A stretch of 64,000 nucleotides of DNA, taken from Cotesia glomerata. Its lineage: Eukaryota > Arthropoda > Insecta > Hymenoptera > Braconidae. The stretch covers positions 8,839,318 to 8,903,317 of the forward strand of contig NC_058163.1 of NCBI RefSeq assembly GCF_020080835.1. Direction: 5' to 3'. Positions within the stretch are counted from its first letter, which is position 1. Every line of letters begins with the position of its first letter. The notes beneath the pieces were generated by a model that saw only the letters and a program-made list of their open reading frames with translations, had not been told where the DNA came from and ran no database searches. The position numbers and the translations under genes are program-made. Of the stretch, positions 23,571-34,268 are shown one piece after another.

Positions 23571-24738
23571 GCTTGTGGTAAAAGAGGTAGTTCAAAGGAG
23601 GTGTGCTTTTTTGCAGCCAAACGATTTGCTAGTGTTATATACAATAATAATTGTCCTGTTGGTTATTGTAACAAATTATTTGAATTCACTACGAATTGTA
23701 AATTAATGAAATAACTTATCTTATTAATTGTTTCTTTTCTATTAAATAAAAAATTTGTTATTTTTATTTACAATTTTTCGAATGGTCTATTTTGCCCTAA
23801 ATCTATAAAAATCAGCTGAAAAAATATGATTTTTACTTTATTAATCATGATTAGGTTATGAAATTGTAAGATAACGTCTTTTTAGAAATTTTGGTGACTC
23901 ATTTTGCCTTTGTTTTCATGTGTAGGGCTAAAAATGCATCAATAACCCGAAATTGTGGTGATTAAAAAAATTAGAAAAATAAATTTTTGGTCAATTTTTG
24001 AGGTGGGCTGTCTTGCCCCAGGTGAGCCGTCTTGCCCCACCCTCCCCTAAGCTCATTCCCATGTTACACTCATCGAGACCTTTTATTTGAATGCCCACGT
24101 GAATTTTTTTTTATATTTTATATATTTTACAAATATGAAAAATATCATACATGTGAAATGGATGAAAAAAAAATCGTGTGTGTACTCAAATAAAAAGGTC
24201 TCAATGAGAGTAACATCAGGATGAGTTTATGCTTCAAAAAGTATCAATAATTAAAAATGACGTATTTTTTCCGCTAATGATATTTTTAACGATATAAGCT
24301 CATTCTGATGTTACGCTCATCGAGACCTATCATTTGAGTACGATTTTGTTAAAATGTTTATCACCGAAAATTTAATTGATCAATATTTTTACAAATTTTC
24401 TTCATTATTATCTAACCGTTGCCATAGTAATCATTGCCAAAGTGGTTGGCAAAGCAATGAAAAGCGACAACTACGAAAACGTTACATCAACTTTTTAATA
24501 AAGAAATTGCCTGCCACATGAAAATCATGTTACTGCCACATGAAAATCATGTTGCTGTCACATGAAAATCATGTTGACGTGTCATTTATGCTTCAATAAT
24601 GAGCCCCAAAAATATTTCTTCGGTAAATGTAAATCTGTAGAGGCTACCGATTTTTCGGTAGAGGTTACCGATTTTTCGGTAGAGGTTACCGATTTTTCGG
24701 TAGAGGTTACCGATTTTTCGGTAGAGGCAACCGATTAA

Positions 24739-24845
24739 CCCTTCGTTACTCGCGCTAGCGGGGATTCCCCGCACAACACTACTTAACCTAATAGAGTTGG
24801 CGTGAGTACGAGTGAGACACTAGAGAAAGCGCGAGTAACGGAAGG
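24739..24845. mobile_element. 107-bp piggyBac-type MITE with TTAA duplication
   Basis: The ends CCCTTCGTTACTCGCGCT and the complement of AGCGCGAGTAACGGAAGG are inverted copies, flanked on both sides by TTAA (24735-24738, 24846-24849). CCY-starting termini with TTAA duplications are diagnostic of piggyBac elements. It sits in a subterminal repeat of the 7.2-kb element whose empty form (CCGATTAAAATCGG) is present several times in the left arm. Confidence 0.9.
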
Positions 24846-24957
24846 TTAAAATCGGTAGAAGCTACCGATTGGAAATCGGTAGTCTCTACCGAAAAAAAAT
24901 CGGTAACCTCTACCGATTACCAATCGGTAGCCTCTACCGATTATTTTTTTCAGTGTA

Positions 24958-25908
24958 CTTCACTTCGGAACGCCGAGTGATGGGACTGAAATGGGAATGA
25001 AATTCACTCCGGATTTTATGCAGTGTATGAAAACTTTCGACAGTAAAATTGAATTCAAAAATTTTCTAAAAATACCAGACCACCTTTTGAGGAAAATCTT
25101 ATGAATTCCTGAAAAAATTCTTCAGGGTTCGGCCGGAATTCGTACCAATTATCGTTAAGATGAGAATATAATAAACATCGTAGTGAATTCAGACAGTTGT
25201 TATAAGAAGTTCTAATAGTTTGTGTATGGAAATCTCCTACAATGTAAAATTAAATTTATAAATGCATATAAAGCAGTTAATTTCCTTAGAAAACCCGAGT
25301 AGTTCTCATGAATTCTCGTATGATTAAGATATAGTTTCGTGACTGGTTTATAGACAACTAATCTGACATTTTTCTTAGAAAATCTAATTAATTTCGATGA
25401 TAATTTTTCAGAGTTTATCAAAACTCCAATAAAACTTTGCTCAAAAAAAAAGAAGAGTAAATATCGAAGTGATCCCCGGTGGTTTTTTGTGAAGAGTTCT
25501 TATAGTTTTGTATAAAAATCAACTTATATAAGACTTTGATCGTAAATGAATGCAGCACTTTTATCGATTTACCTGTAAATGAACTGTCATCATTCGAACT
25601 GGTTGCCTTTCGACATTTTCTTAATATCCGATACTTTGTTGATCTTGATAATTGCGCAAAATCTTTCATTATTTTGTATTTGATTAAGACACCAGTATTT
25701 TCTGCGTACTTATAAGATAGCTCACGGGATAATTTCTTTCATATGTTTTTTATTTACGTTTTTTTAACCTATTTTAGTTTATTTTTTTTTTTTTTTAACC
25801 GATTCGCATTTATTTTTTGTTGACAAACTTCAATTAATTGACGCTTTATCGTTAATGAAAATAATTAAATAACCGTAAAAATATTGATATTAATATTAAT
25901 ATAATAAA
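24958..25908. other. Intergenic stretch upstream of the BEN gene
   Basis: No repeat or gene recognised. The minus-strand frames at 25212-25421 and 25418-25669 lack splice context or motifs. The last few hundred bases should contain the promoter and 5' UTR of the following gene, but no clear core promoter is visible. Confidence 0.4.
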
Positions 25909-28900
25909 ATGTCCAAAAAAATGTTCTCTTTAATTTTTTGGATTGGTTTGGGTTACGCATCTGTGGTTAAAACTGAAAAGATAAAAACTTCTACCAAGTC
26001 GGGCTTTGTTGTGAAGTCAAGAAATAAAAATTTACCTATTAAAATACTATTACAAGATGGTAAGTAAAAAATTTTAATTTTAAAACCATGAAATGTTCAA
26101 AATTTCTATTTAATTAATATTAGTTTATTAATAATACTAATAATAAATTTTGATGAATTTGAATAACTAATTTAAATAATTATTTTTGAAAAGATGACGA
26201 GGAATATTTAAATAAACAGACGGTGGATGAAGCGGGAAACATATTGAAAAAAGCAGTCCAACCAGGAGTTGAGGCTAAGAATGTGGGAAAAAAAGGTAGA
26301 AGTAAAAAAGACAAAGAACCGAATCCTATTGACGCAAAAATTGTTGATCAGCAATCAATCTTTTGCACTGGCAACAAGGATGATTTGACTGATGGTAAAT
26401 AACTTAAATTACAATCAAAATTAATCATTTTAATATCTCAACTTTACTTAATTTTTAATAAGTATAAAATATTTTAGATTCTGCCAATTAGCAACTTTTT
26501 TTTTAATAGGATTTTTTTTTTATTTATACTTTCAAAGTAATCAGATCAATATTTAAATTTGTGCAGAGAAATATCAAATTTTGTTTCAAATTAAGATTAT
26601 ATTTTAGTATGACTTTATGAAAATCTTTATGATTATTTTAACGATTGATTTATTTTTTTTATTTATGTCAAATTTTTATTTTGCTAAATCTGTAAGAATG
26701 TATTTATTGTGCTAGATCAATTAGGGCCAACACCGTTAACAACCCAAAAAGCAGTTCTTACTGATGGTCAATTACAGACTGTTGCTCATGGATCAAAACG
26801 ACTAGATCGTAAAGATAAAAATCAATCCAATGAACGTCTTTCTGATGGTAGACCGACAGGTGATAGAGGTTAATACTAGTTTACTGATTTTGTTTTGAAT
26901 TTTATAATTTTTCAAACTCAATGCAAATTAAGTATGGTGACCTTACTGTTTCATATTTTTTTCGACTAATAAAATTGCTTTTCCTAAAATTAATCCAATA
27001 ATTGGACGACAAAATTAAAAAAATCATAATTTTTAGATTTGAAAAAAAATCACAATTAAACAAACAGTTGACATTTTAGTATATATGAAAAGCATTTTTT
27101 TTATTATTATATTAAAAATATAAAAAAAAACCGGTATACTTATTTAGATAAATTTTAAAAAAGTTTTTCGTGATGAATTTATTTTTTGTTAATATTGAAG
27201 TATAAAATTACATTCAAAAGCAATCATGAAATTAAAGAATTTATTTAAGTTTAACCTTAAATTTATTAATAAATTATTTTCTATACTTATAGATATACTC
27301 AATAAAATTAAATCAAGCAGCAAGGCAGAAACACGTTCAACGATGGAATCAATTCACAGTGATAATGAAGAACAGACTGGTTCTCAGGGATCAAAACATC
27401 ACCAAGATCAAGAGCAAATTGAAGATTATTCTTCTGATACTGAATCGAGCGGTAATAAAAATTAATTATAATTTATTTAGCTTATATATGTAATTAGCCC
27501 ACATTAATTCGTATAATTTTTTCAACTCAACGTTACTTTGAGTTTAAATTTTATAAAGTTAATTTTAATTCTAGTTTTTTCCTAATATCATGGTTAAACT
27601 ACTTCTAAGTATATAATTATTAAATAAAATTTTTAGAAAAAAAATGCAACAAACGAAAAGGAACTGGTGCTGATAAAAAAGTAGAATCTAGTCAACGATC
27701 TCACAAACCCAAAAAATTAAGAAGAGAAAAATCCAGTTCAAGCGATGATTCAAGTGACACTAGCGGTAACTTAAGTGGTATTTTTCATTTACAAATTATT
27801 TTTTTTCTATAAATTTATTTGGTATTATGTATTATAATCAATATAGCTGACCTAATAATTCGAGACACTAAAGTTGATTTGTGAACTAATTAAAAAAGGA
27901 TAGATACAGAGGTGTTCCAGTTGTCCTAGGGAGCCTCTGATTTTTTACATATTTGCGGGTCGCAAAGATTTTCTGAAAATCAGTTAGCGAAGAACTGAAA
28001 GATTCATTATATTATATTTATTATATTTACTTTATTTAAGAGGATATTAACGACACAGCAGTTAACTGAAGTGTTGGTTCGGGAATATTGTGGAGGATAA
28101 AGAAATTTGCTGATTTTTTATGCCATTGTGAAGGCCTCAAAAATCCTCTAATAATGAATGAGGGAAGCACTTAAATACTTGGTGTTAGTTTGTATATTTT
28201 ATTTATAAAATTATCAAAGTTCCAATTCAAGGGACGTTGAAAGAGTTGAGGAGATAATCAGTAGAATTGGAAAAATTTTAGTTTTTAATTTTTTTAATCC
28301 TATTATTTTCGAATTATTAACAGTCAGCTGTATTAATTGTTTTTGACAATTTTTATTATTGAATTTTTAACTATTTTACAGGTAAAAAACTTTTCGAAGA
28401 ATTTTTGAAATGGCATGAGAAAAAAAAGAGTAAGAGTAGGAGCAGGAGTGAAAGTAAAAGCAGGAGTAACAAACATCGGAAGGACAAAAAGCCAAAAGCA
28501 AAGGAGGTTTGAACTTGATTTCTATCGAAAGTTTTTTAATTAAATATATTTTATTAAAAGACTCGCAGGTTTAACTATAGTGAATATTATTTCTTCTTTA
28601 AGTTTTATAGCCATTATTCCGAGGACAGCTTTGCATGCTTAGCTATTACTTATTTACGAATACACTGATAGATCTTACTTTTAGAAGACAATTATTTTAT
28701 AAAAAGCCCAAGTATAGAGAGCTCAAATTTAATAAACGTACATTATACGTCGGTATACTCGTTTTATAGAGTCAGTGTTACATACTTTTTGAGAGTGAAC
28801 ATCACTGTGACGATCGAAAAAAAAGCTGATTTTCGGGAATTTTTTTGACAGGGAAAATAAAGGAATTTGGGGATCGGGTTTTTTTTTCTTTTTATTTTAT

Positions 28901-31231
28901 TAAGGGTACATTGAAGATTATTACTCTAGATTTTTAATTAAAAAATATTTAATTATTACAAAGTTATGAACAATCTCGTAGAGCACTGGAGAAAATTCCC
29001 CCCCCCCCATGGTCGGGTCGATAACTCAAAAACGGATCATCTGAAAATAAAAACCCAAATTGCTTTTTAATCAGTAAGGATGTAGTTATTGTTGCACGTA
29101 CAGAATTTTGAAAATTTTGATTTTAAAAATTTTTTTAGCCGGGTTAAAGCAAAAAAAAACATTGAAAATAATGAGAAAATTTTCAAAATGGCGTACGTGC
29201 AACGATAACTACATCCTTACTGATTAAAAAGCAATTTGGGGTTTTCTATTCACATGATACGTTTTTGAGTTATCGATCCGACCATGAAGGGGGAAATTTT
29301 ATCTAGTGCTCTACGAGATTGTTAATAACTTTGTAATAATTAAAAATTTTTTAATAAAAATTTAGGGTAATAATCTTTATGTACCATTAATAAAATCTGA
29401 TCCCCAAATTCCTTTGTTTTCCCTATCAAAAAAATTTCAGAAAATCACCTCTTTTTTCGACTGTCACAGTGGTATTCCCTCCGAATTATTTTCGCAAAAA
29501 TCGACCTTTTTTCCACTTAGTTATTTTCTGTAGGCTTTCATTCTTCGTGATTTTTTTTTTGGGCTCGGGAGAAATCGTAAAATATTTGAATGATTCTCCA
29601 GATGTTTTTCAGTTTTTTTATTTGATTATTTCCGTTTTAATGTTTTTCTTTTTCATTTTGACCAAGAATAAATTTCAAAGATAAATATATTTCGTCAAAT
29701 GAAATCAGCCCTAAATATCTTGTATTTTTTTTTTTTGTTTGGAAAGGGAGGAAACAAATAATTTTTTAAAAATTTATTTTATATCTTAATAGGTAGAATT
29801 AGTCGAAAAATCTGGGATAATTGTAAATCGATTTAAATTGGATCTAATTACGGAAAGTAATACAAAAAATCCAAGAGAAATGACTCGTCAATTATTCAAA
29901 TTGATTGTTGGTACGGAAGAGTTAGCCAAGATGACGATCGTTAAAACAAAAGGACGAGAACTAATGCCTGAAAAATATCTTGAAGCTATTTTCGGTAAGC
30001 TCACGTATAATGATGTTGCTGAATTTTTTTACGTCTGTACTAGAATTTATAAAGAATAGGGTAGGGCGGGGCTAGTTGATCACCTTTTGGTTCGACCTTC
30101 CATAACTTTAAGAGGATGTATCGGATTTAATCAAGTCATATACTGTTAGGTTCGTAATTTAGTCTTCTTCAAATGGTCAGCAACACAAAAACGATCCGAG
30201 TCCAAATTTTCAAGTTATTCCCGGAAATACGCGAATGCTCCAAATTGCTCAAGGTGCCCCACTAGTGAGGCTAGCTGAGTATGAGGCTAGTTGTGCAATG
30301 GCTAAAATAAACGGAATGACTGTATTGAATGATATAAAAACAAAATAAAATTGTTATTAACTAGCAAATATTTAATTTATTATAATTCTACATTCGTATA
30401 ATTATGATTGTAATAATAGTTATAGACATAACAATATTAATTATAATTATGTTATATATTTATTTTAATTTTTACACATTATATTAAATCATCTCATGTA
30501 CAAATCAATTGATAATTATTAATTTAGTGAAGAAAAATTTCATTTTTCAATATCGAAAATCTAGTAGGGCTGGTTTAACACGCAGTCAGCGCCTTGCTCA
30601 ACTAGCCCCAATTGAAGCAACAAAATAAAAGTTAGATTATAAAAGAATGATAAGAATTAAAAATAAACAATCATATATAATCGAAAGGGCAAACATTAAG
30701 TCATCTTTAAATACTTTCGTGATCACAAAATAGCATTTTTAAGCGAGTATAGGAGAAAAATTCTGAAGACCTGTTTTTTTTTTTATGTAAAAAAAAAAAG
30801 AAAACATTTGTCAGTTAGTCTAAACATCGGACGGCAGTTGACTTTCGCGCGATGTGTTCTCCTCTCGTAACCCTTTTTTTCACCATTTACACTTTTGTTG
30901 TAAGTTGCTTAGTTTTCGAGATATTTCGATTGCACAACTTACCCCTACGATCAACTAGTCCCGCCCTACCCTACTTTAACGATAAGAACTATCACTTCAT
31001 TAAATCTCATCATAATTTTTTTCAATAGAATATGTGACGATCCATACTGCAAATGGCCGAGAGTTAAATGCAGCAGAATTTAAAAAGTGTGTCGGAAAGA
31101 TGCTTTCCACCATTCGTGAGAGTTTAAAAAGCAACAACGATAATAAAAATGATGCTAAACACCAAAATGAAGATCATGCTAATAAGAAAAATAAAAATGA
31201 TGATGGAAGCGACCCTGAAAATGATGTTTAA
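25909..31231 (+). CDS. BEN-domain-type protein, eight exons
   Basis: Exons fit by phase: 25909-26059, 26194-26394, 26716 to about 26859 (three alternative in-phase donors: ends 26847, 26859, 26868), 27293-27451, 27637-27765, 28382-28506, 29793-29994, 31029-31231; about 437 residues. Exon one (after MSKKM) has FSLIFWIGLGYASVV and a following basic beta-rich stretch, an N-terminal module common before BEN domains. The middle is charged, Ser-rich and disordered, with an RS-like patch KSRSRSESKSRS. Exons seven and eight together give NPREMTRQLFKLIVGTEELA, RELMPEKYLEAIF, then GRELNAAEFKKCVGKMLSTI: the helical layout of a BEN domain (DNA- or chromatin-binding, often repressive). The tail is Asn/Lys/Asp-rich. 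Introns six and seven contain TIR elements. Probably a nuclear regulator; targets unknown. Family assignment is from pattern memory only. Confidence 0.7.
28803..29471. mobile_element. Fold-back element in an intron of the BEN gene
   Basis: 669 bp with inverted ends CACTGTGAC and GTCACAGTG and arms that pair almost to the centre: GGAATTTGGGGATC, AATTATTACAAAGTTAT, AACTACATCCTTACTGATTA and their complements. No coding frame. No clear target duplication. Confidence 0.85.
30059..30971. mobile_element. TA-flanked element with GGGTAGGGCGGG termini, last intron of the BEN gene
   Basis: The left end GGGTAGGGCGGGGCTAGTTG and the complement of the right end match over about 23 bases with one mismatch; both sides carry TA (30057-30058, 30972-30973). 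913 bp, no transposase frame, internal AT-rich filler. It begins 65 bases after the exon-seven donor, and the apparent stop after IYKE in an unspliced reading is formed at its left boundary. Confidence 0.85.
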
Positions 31232-31407
31232 AAGCAATAATTTCTCACTTTTTTTTTTTGTTATTTAAAAGTTCTACATATTGATATTTTTCAATGTTAA
31301 TTTGGTTAATGTTCTAAGCCCAAAATGTTGATGGTATTTTATTATTCTCTTGCAATGACTCATAATTAATTAACTTAAAAAACTGTATTGTTTTCAAGTT
31401 TTTTGAA

Positions 31408-31413
31408 AATAAA
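31408..31413 (+). terminator. Candidate polyadenylation signal of the BEN gene
   Basis: AATAAA 177 bases after the stop codon, followed by a T/G-rich stretch (TGTTCTTGTTGCG). Confidence 0.5.
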
Positions 31414-31499
31414 ACATGTTCTTGTTGCGTTCATTACTTAGTAATACTAATTGGTTTCTCTCTTTTCAAGGATTCAAAATGTCATGTTTAATCGTTTAA

Positions 31500-32254
31500 C
31501 CAGTTTATTGTACTACAAGCTATTACTCGCCCGCTCCGCTGGGCGCTTTATAGAATTACATTTTTAAATCTAAACTTGAAATTTAATTAGAGTATTGTTT
31601 TGACTTGCACAGATTCTCAATTCTATCGAATTGGCATGCACCTTTTATCTGTATAATTATTCTAGCTAATATTCATTTTAACTTTTAATGTGCAATCATT
31701 ATAACATTCCCGTGTCTTCCTTACAAAAATGAATAATAATTGATTTGAAAAAAAAAATTTTTAATGAGCATTGAAAGTTTCAGTTAAATAAATTGCAGGT
31801 CTCATAAGTGAAGAAATCTGCCTAGTATATAAACAACCAATAGAATTAAAAAATTTATTTTGAACAAATGACAATCGGATAGAATAAATTTAGTTACAAT
31901 AAAAATTCATTATTTCTAAGTCAAAAAAATATAGGCTCCAGATAAGTAATCACTAACATATATACTAAAACCTTCTCCGAAACACGCTGCATTTTATGGT
32001 ATAAGTATTATTCCGATCGGTTCGGTAGTTTTCGCAGTATAACCGGACAAACAAACCAGCTCTCCATTTATTGGTATAGATTTTATCTAAAATTTACTAA
32101 GATCAATTTTCATCTTTAACTCCATAAAAATTTAGGTAAAGCTTTAATGGATTTCCTTTAAAAATTATACGGGTATTTTGAGGAAATTCAGGGAAGTTCT
32201 TCACAAATATTTTAATCAACCTGTTAAAATAACTGATAGGAATTTTTAACTTTT
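31500..32254. repeat. Interspersed repeat fragments
   Basis: CCCGCTCCGCTGGGCGCTTT and the following 100 bases are an inverted copy of 21640-21690; 31760-31830 is an inverted copy of 21330-21400. These fragments precede a copy of the TTAACTTCCCGC family, as at 20640-21690 in mirror order. Confidence 0.55.
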
Positions 32255-32388
32255 CACTCTGAAAAATTGAAAATTTAAAAAAATTCAGGAAGTTATTGGT
32301 TTTACCCCATTTTGCGAAAAATAAGTTTTCATCAAATCTCGACGTTTTGAGGCTCTAAGAAACTGTCCTGACTATTCTCGCGATGGTA

Positions 32389-32468
<80 letters not shown>

Positions 32469-32640
32469 CCTCTTATAACTTTTGAACGGCTTAACTGATT
32501 GGATCGAGATTAGTAGCGACCCAAAGAGTATCATTGCCATTAAATTTCGTGAAAATTTTAATTAATTCGGTTCGCTAGATTTTGAGAAATCTCAAAAAAA
32601 AAAATTTTTTTAAAATGGTTTTTTTGGAATAACTTTATTT
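32255..32640 (+). repeat. Copy of the TTAACTTCCCGC family with (TG)n core
   Basis: Family words in order: GAAGTTATTGGTTTTACCCC, TCTCGACGTTTTGAGG, CTATTCTCGCGATGGT, a pure (TG)n run at 32390-32465, AACCTCTTATAACTTTTGAA and TAAATTTCGTGAAAATTT. This is the longest uninterrupted TG tract in the window. Confidence 0.85.
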
Positions 32641-33145
32641 TATATCTTTTTGTAAAGAAAAAAAAAATTTTTTTTTCTTATAGTCTTATGAACGTGGACT
32701 TGGCGCGATTTTTTTAGAGTGAAACTGTTTTTTTTTCGGATAGTATATTACACACCGAGGGAAGTAAAGTAAGAAATGTCTCAGATCACATGTAATTGTT
32801 GTCCGAGGCGAAGCTTATCAACAATCGGATAACTCTTCATTAAAATTCGGTACAAATTTATTATTTAAAAATTAATTTTTTTTTAATAGCTCAAAATATT
32901 ACTTTGTTAGTGCTAATTTCTTTTTTTTAATATTTCTTATTCTACGTCTCGATTTATAATAAAATCATTACAATCTATCACTAACTTTCTTTCCATATTA
33001 TTTTTGGATATTCATCCGGAATTCATCCGGAATGCATTTAGAATTCCTATTTGTGTCAAAATATGACTTCCACATGATATTCAGCGGATCCCCTGCGGAT
33101 CACCTGCGGATTACCGGCGGAATCCCGCAACTTTTTTACACGGGC
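32641..33145. other. Half-arm of a palindromic element, then unassigned sequence
   Basis: 32628-32735 matches one arm of the 34269-34785 palindrome (ATATCTTTTTGTAAAGAAAA, GAACGTGGACTTGGC, AGTGAAACTGTTTTT). 32740-33145 shows nothing recognisable. Confidence 0.5.
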
Positions 33146-34195
33146 AGCCATGCAGGATTATATATAGTTCCATATACAATTATATATAAGTATATATAAT
33201 TATATATAATCATACATGATTATATACCGAATTGTATATGAGGTTATATATAATCATATATAATTATGTATGACTATATATGGAGCAATATAAAACCAAG
33301 CAAGATTATATAGTTCCATATATAATTATATACAACCATACATGATTATAAATGGAATTGTATTTGAGGTCATATATAATCATATATAATTATAAATGAC
33401 TATATATGGAGCAATATATAGCCATCCAAGATTATATATAATCCCATATATAATTATATATAAGTATATATAATTATATATAATTATATATGCTTATATA
33501 TAATTAACATATATAAAAATTTTTTCTTTGAAAAAAAATTTTTTTTTGGTAATCACGAAAAGTGTAAAATGATGTTTATAATTACGTTTAAATAATTCTG
33601 AAATACAAAATTTGTTACATTTCCTATGAGATGTTTTGGTCTGCTCTGCTACTACCTAATAGTAAAATCATTATTTATTTTATTATTTAAATAAGTGTTA
33701 TATTATAATGAAATTCGGTCAAATAAATAAATTATGAATTATGACTATCCAAATATATTATAAAATCAATTTTATATTATATTTATGATAAACCCATATG
33801 ATACATTATGTAGATCATAGAATCATTGTCATCTAAGACAGCAGCACAGCAGACAGAAACTTCAAGACGCACGGAGATCACTAAAGTTAAGCAGCATTGA
33901 GCAGGGTTAATAGTTGGATGGGTGACCGCTGGTGTTATAGCCGTAAAATTATAGCTAGATATTTTTTTTTGCATTATAATTGGTTACAGAGAATTGCGTA
34001 GGACCATATTAAATACTATATCCATAAAATTAACCCAATAATTAATTAGATGTAATAAATATATAATTAAATATTGTTATATATAATTATATATGATTAG
34101 ATATGATTATATTTGGCCATTTTTCATATATAATCATATATAACCAATTTATATATAAATATATATAATTATATATAAATATTTTTTCTCGGGTT
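33146..34195 (+). mobile_element. 5S-rRNA-containing repeat element, copy 2
   Basis: Complete-looking copy: long AT-rich left margin of TATATATAATTATATA words (33150-33510), the TTTTGGTCTGCTCTGCTACT block, a 5S-derived segment at 33865-33943 (AAAGTTAAGCAGCATTGAGC, AGTTGGATGGGTGACCGCT), and an AT-rich right margin ending TTTTTTCTCGGGT. Copy 1 ends with the same word at 17303. Confidence 0.75.
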
Positions 34196-34268
34196 ATGGA
34201 AATTATTATTAATAAATTTTAATAATATTGATTACTTAATAATGAGTTTCGATAAATAAAAATCTTAA

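Larger units (their letters stand above)
18986..24047. mobile_element. TA-flanked element with GGGGAAGGTGGGGCAAGACG termini (nested)
   Basis: The left end TA-GGGGAAGGTGGGGCAAG at 18984 and the right end CTTGCCCCACCCTCCCC-TA at 24049 are inverted copies over about 27 bases. A third, solo terminus of the same type ends at 21237 (TTTTGCCCCCCTTCCCC-TA). Probably a TA-targeting DNA transposon family with at least two overlapping or nested copies. No transposase recognised. Confidence 0.6.
17790..24955. mobile_element. 7.2-kb CACTG-ended non-autonomous element with subterminal repeats
   Basis: The ends are exact inverted copies: CACTGAAAAAAATAATCG at 17790 and its complement ending 24955, both flanked by TA (17788-17789, 24956-24957). 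Inside each end lies an array of the palindromic word CGGTAGAGGYTACCG (17810-18110; 24610-24950), then a further inverted block (CATGTGAC/GCCACATGAAAATCATGTT). Ends beginning CACTR plus dense subterminal repeats are the hallmark of CACTA/EnSpm elements, although a TA duplication is also used by Tc1/mariner. No transposase frame was found, and the interior is a pile of other elements, so it depends on a transposase supplied elsewhere; the broken Tnp2-like gene at 58725 is of the right superfamily, but a direct link is unproven. Confidence 0.8.

Noticed and set aside
24586..24774. Minus-strand frame with repeated LYRKIGN units
   Set aside because: It is the subterminal CGGTAGAGGTTACCG array of the CACTG element read as protein.
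29469..29684. 71-residue hydrophobic frame in an intron of the BEN gene
   Set aside because: It starts at the edge of a fold-back element and is made of T-rich intron sequence; the gene's exons splice over it.
30000..30059. Reading the BEN exon through to the stop after IYKE
   Set aside because: A consensus donor GTAAGC at 29995 and a phase-matched acceptor at 31029 restore the expected C-terminal half of the domain; the stop lies at the edge of an inserted element.
32355..32540. Minus-strand poly-His/Thr frame
   Set aside because: It is the (TG)n microsatellite.
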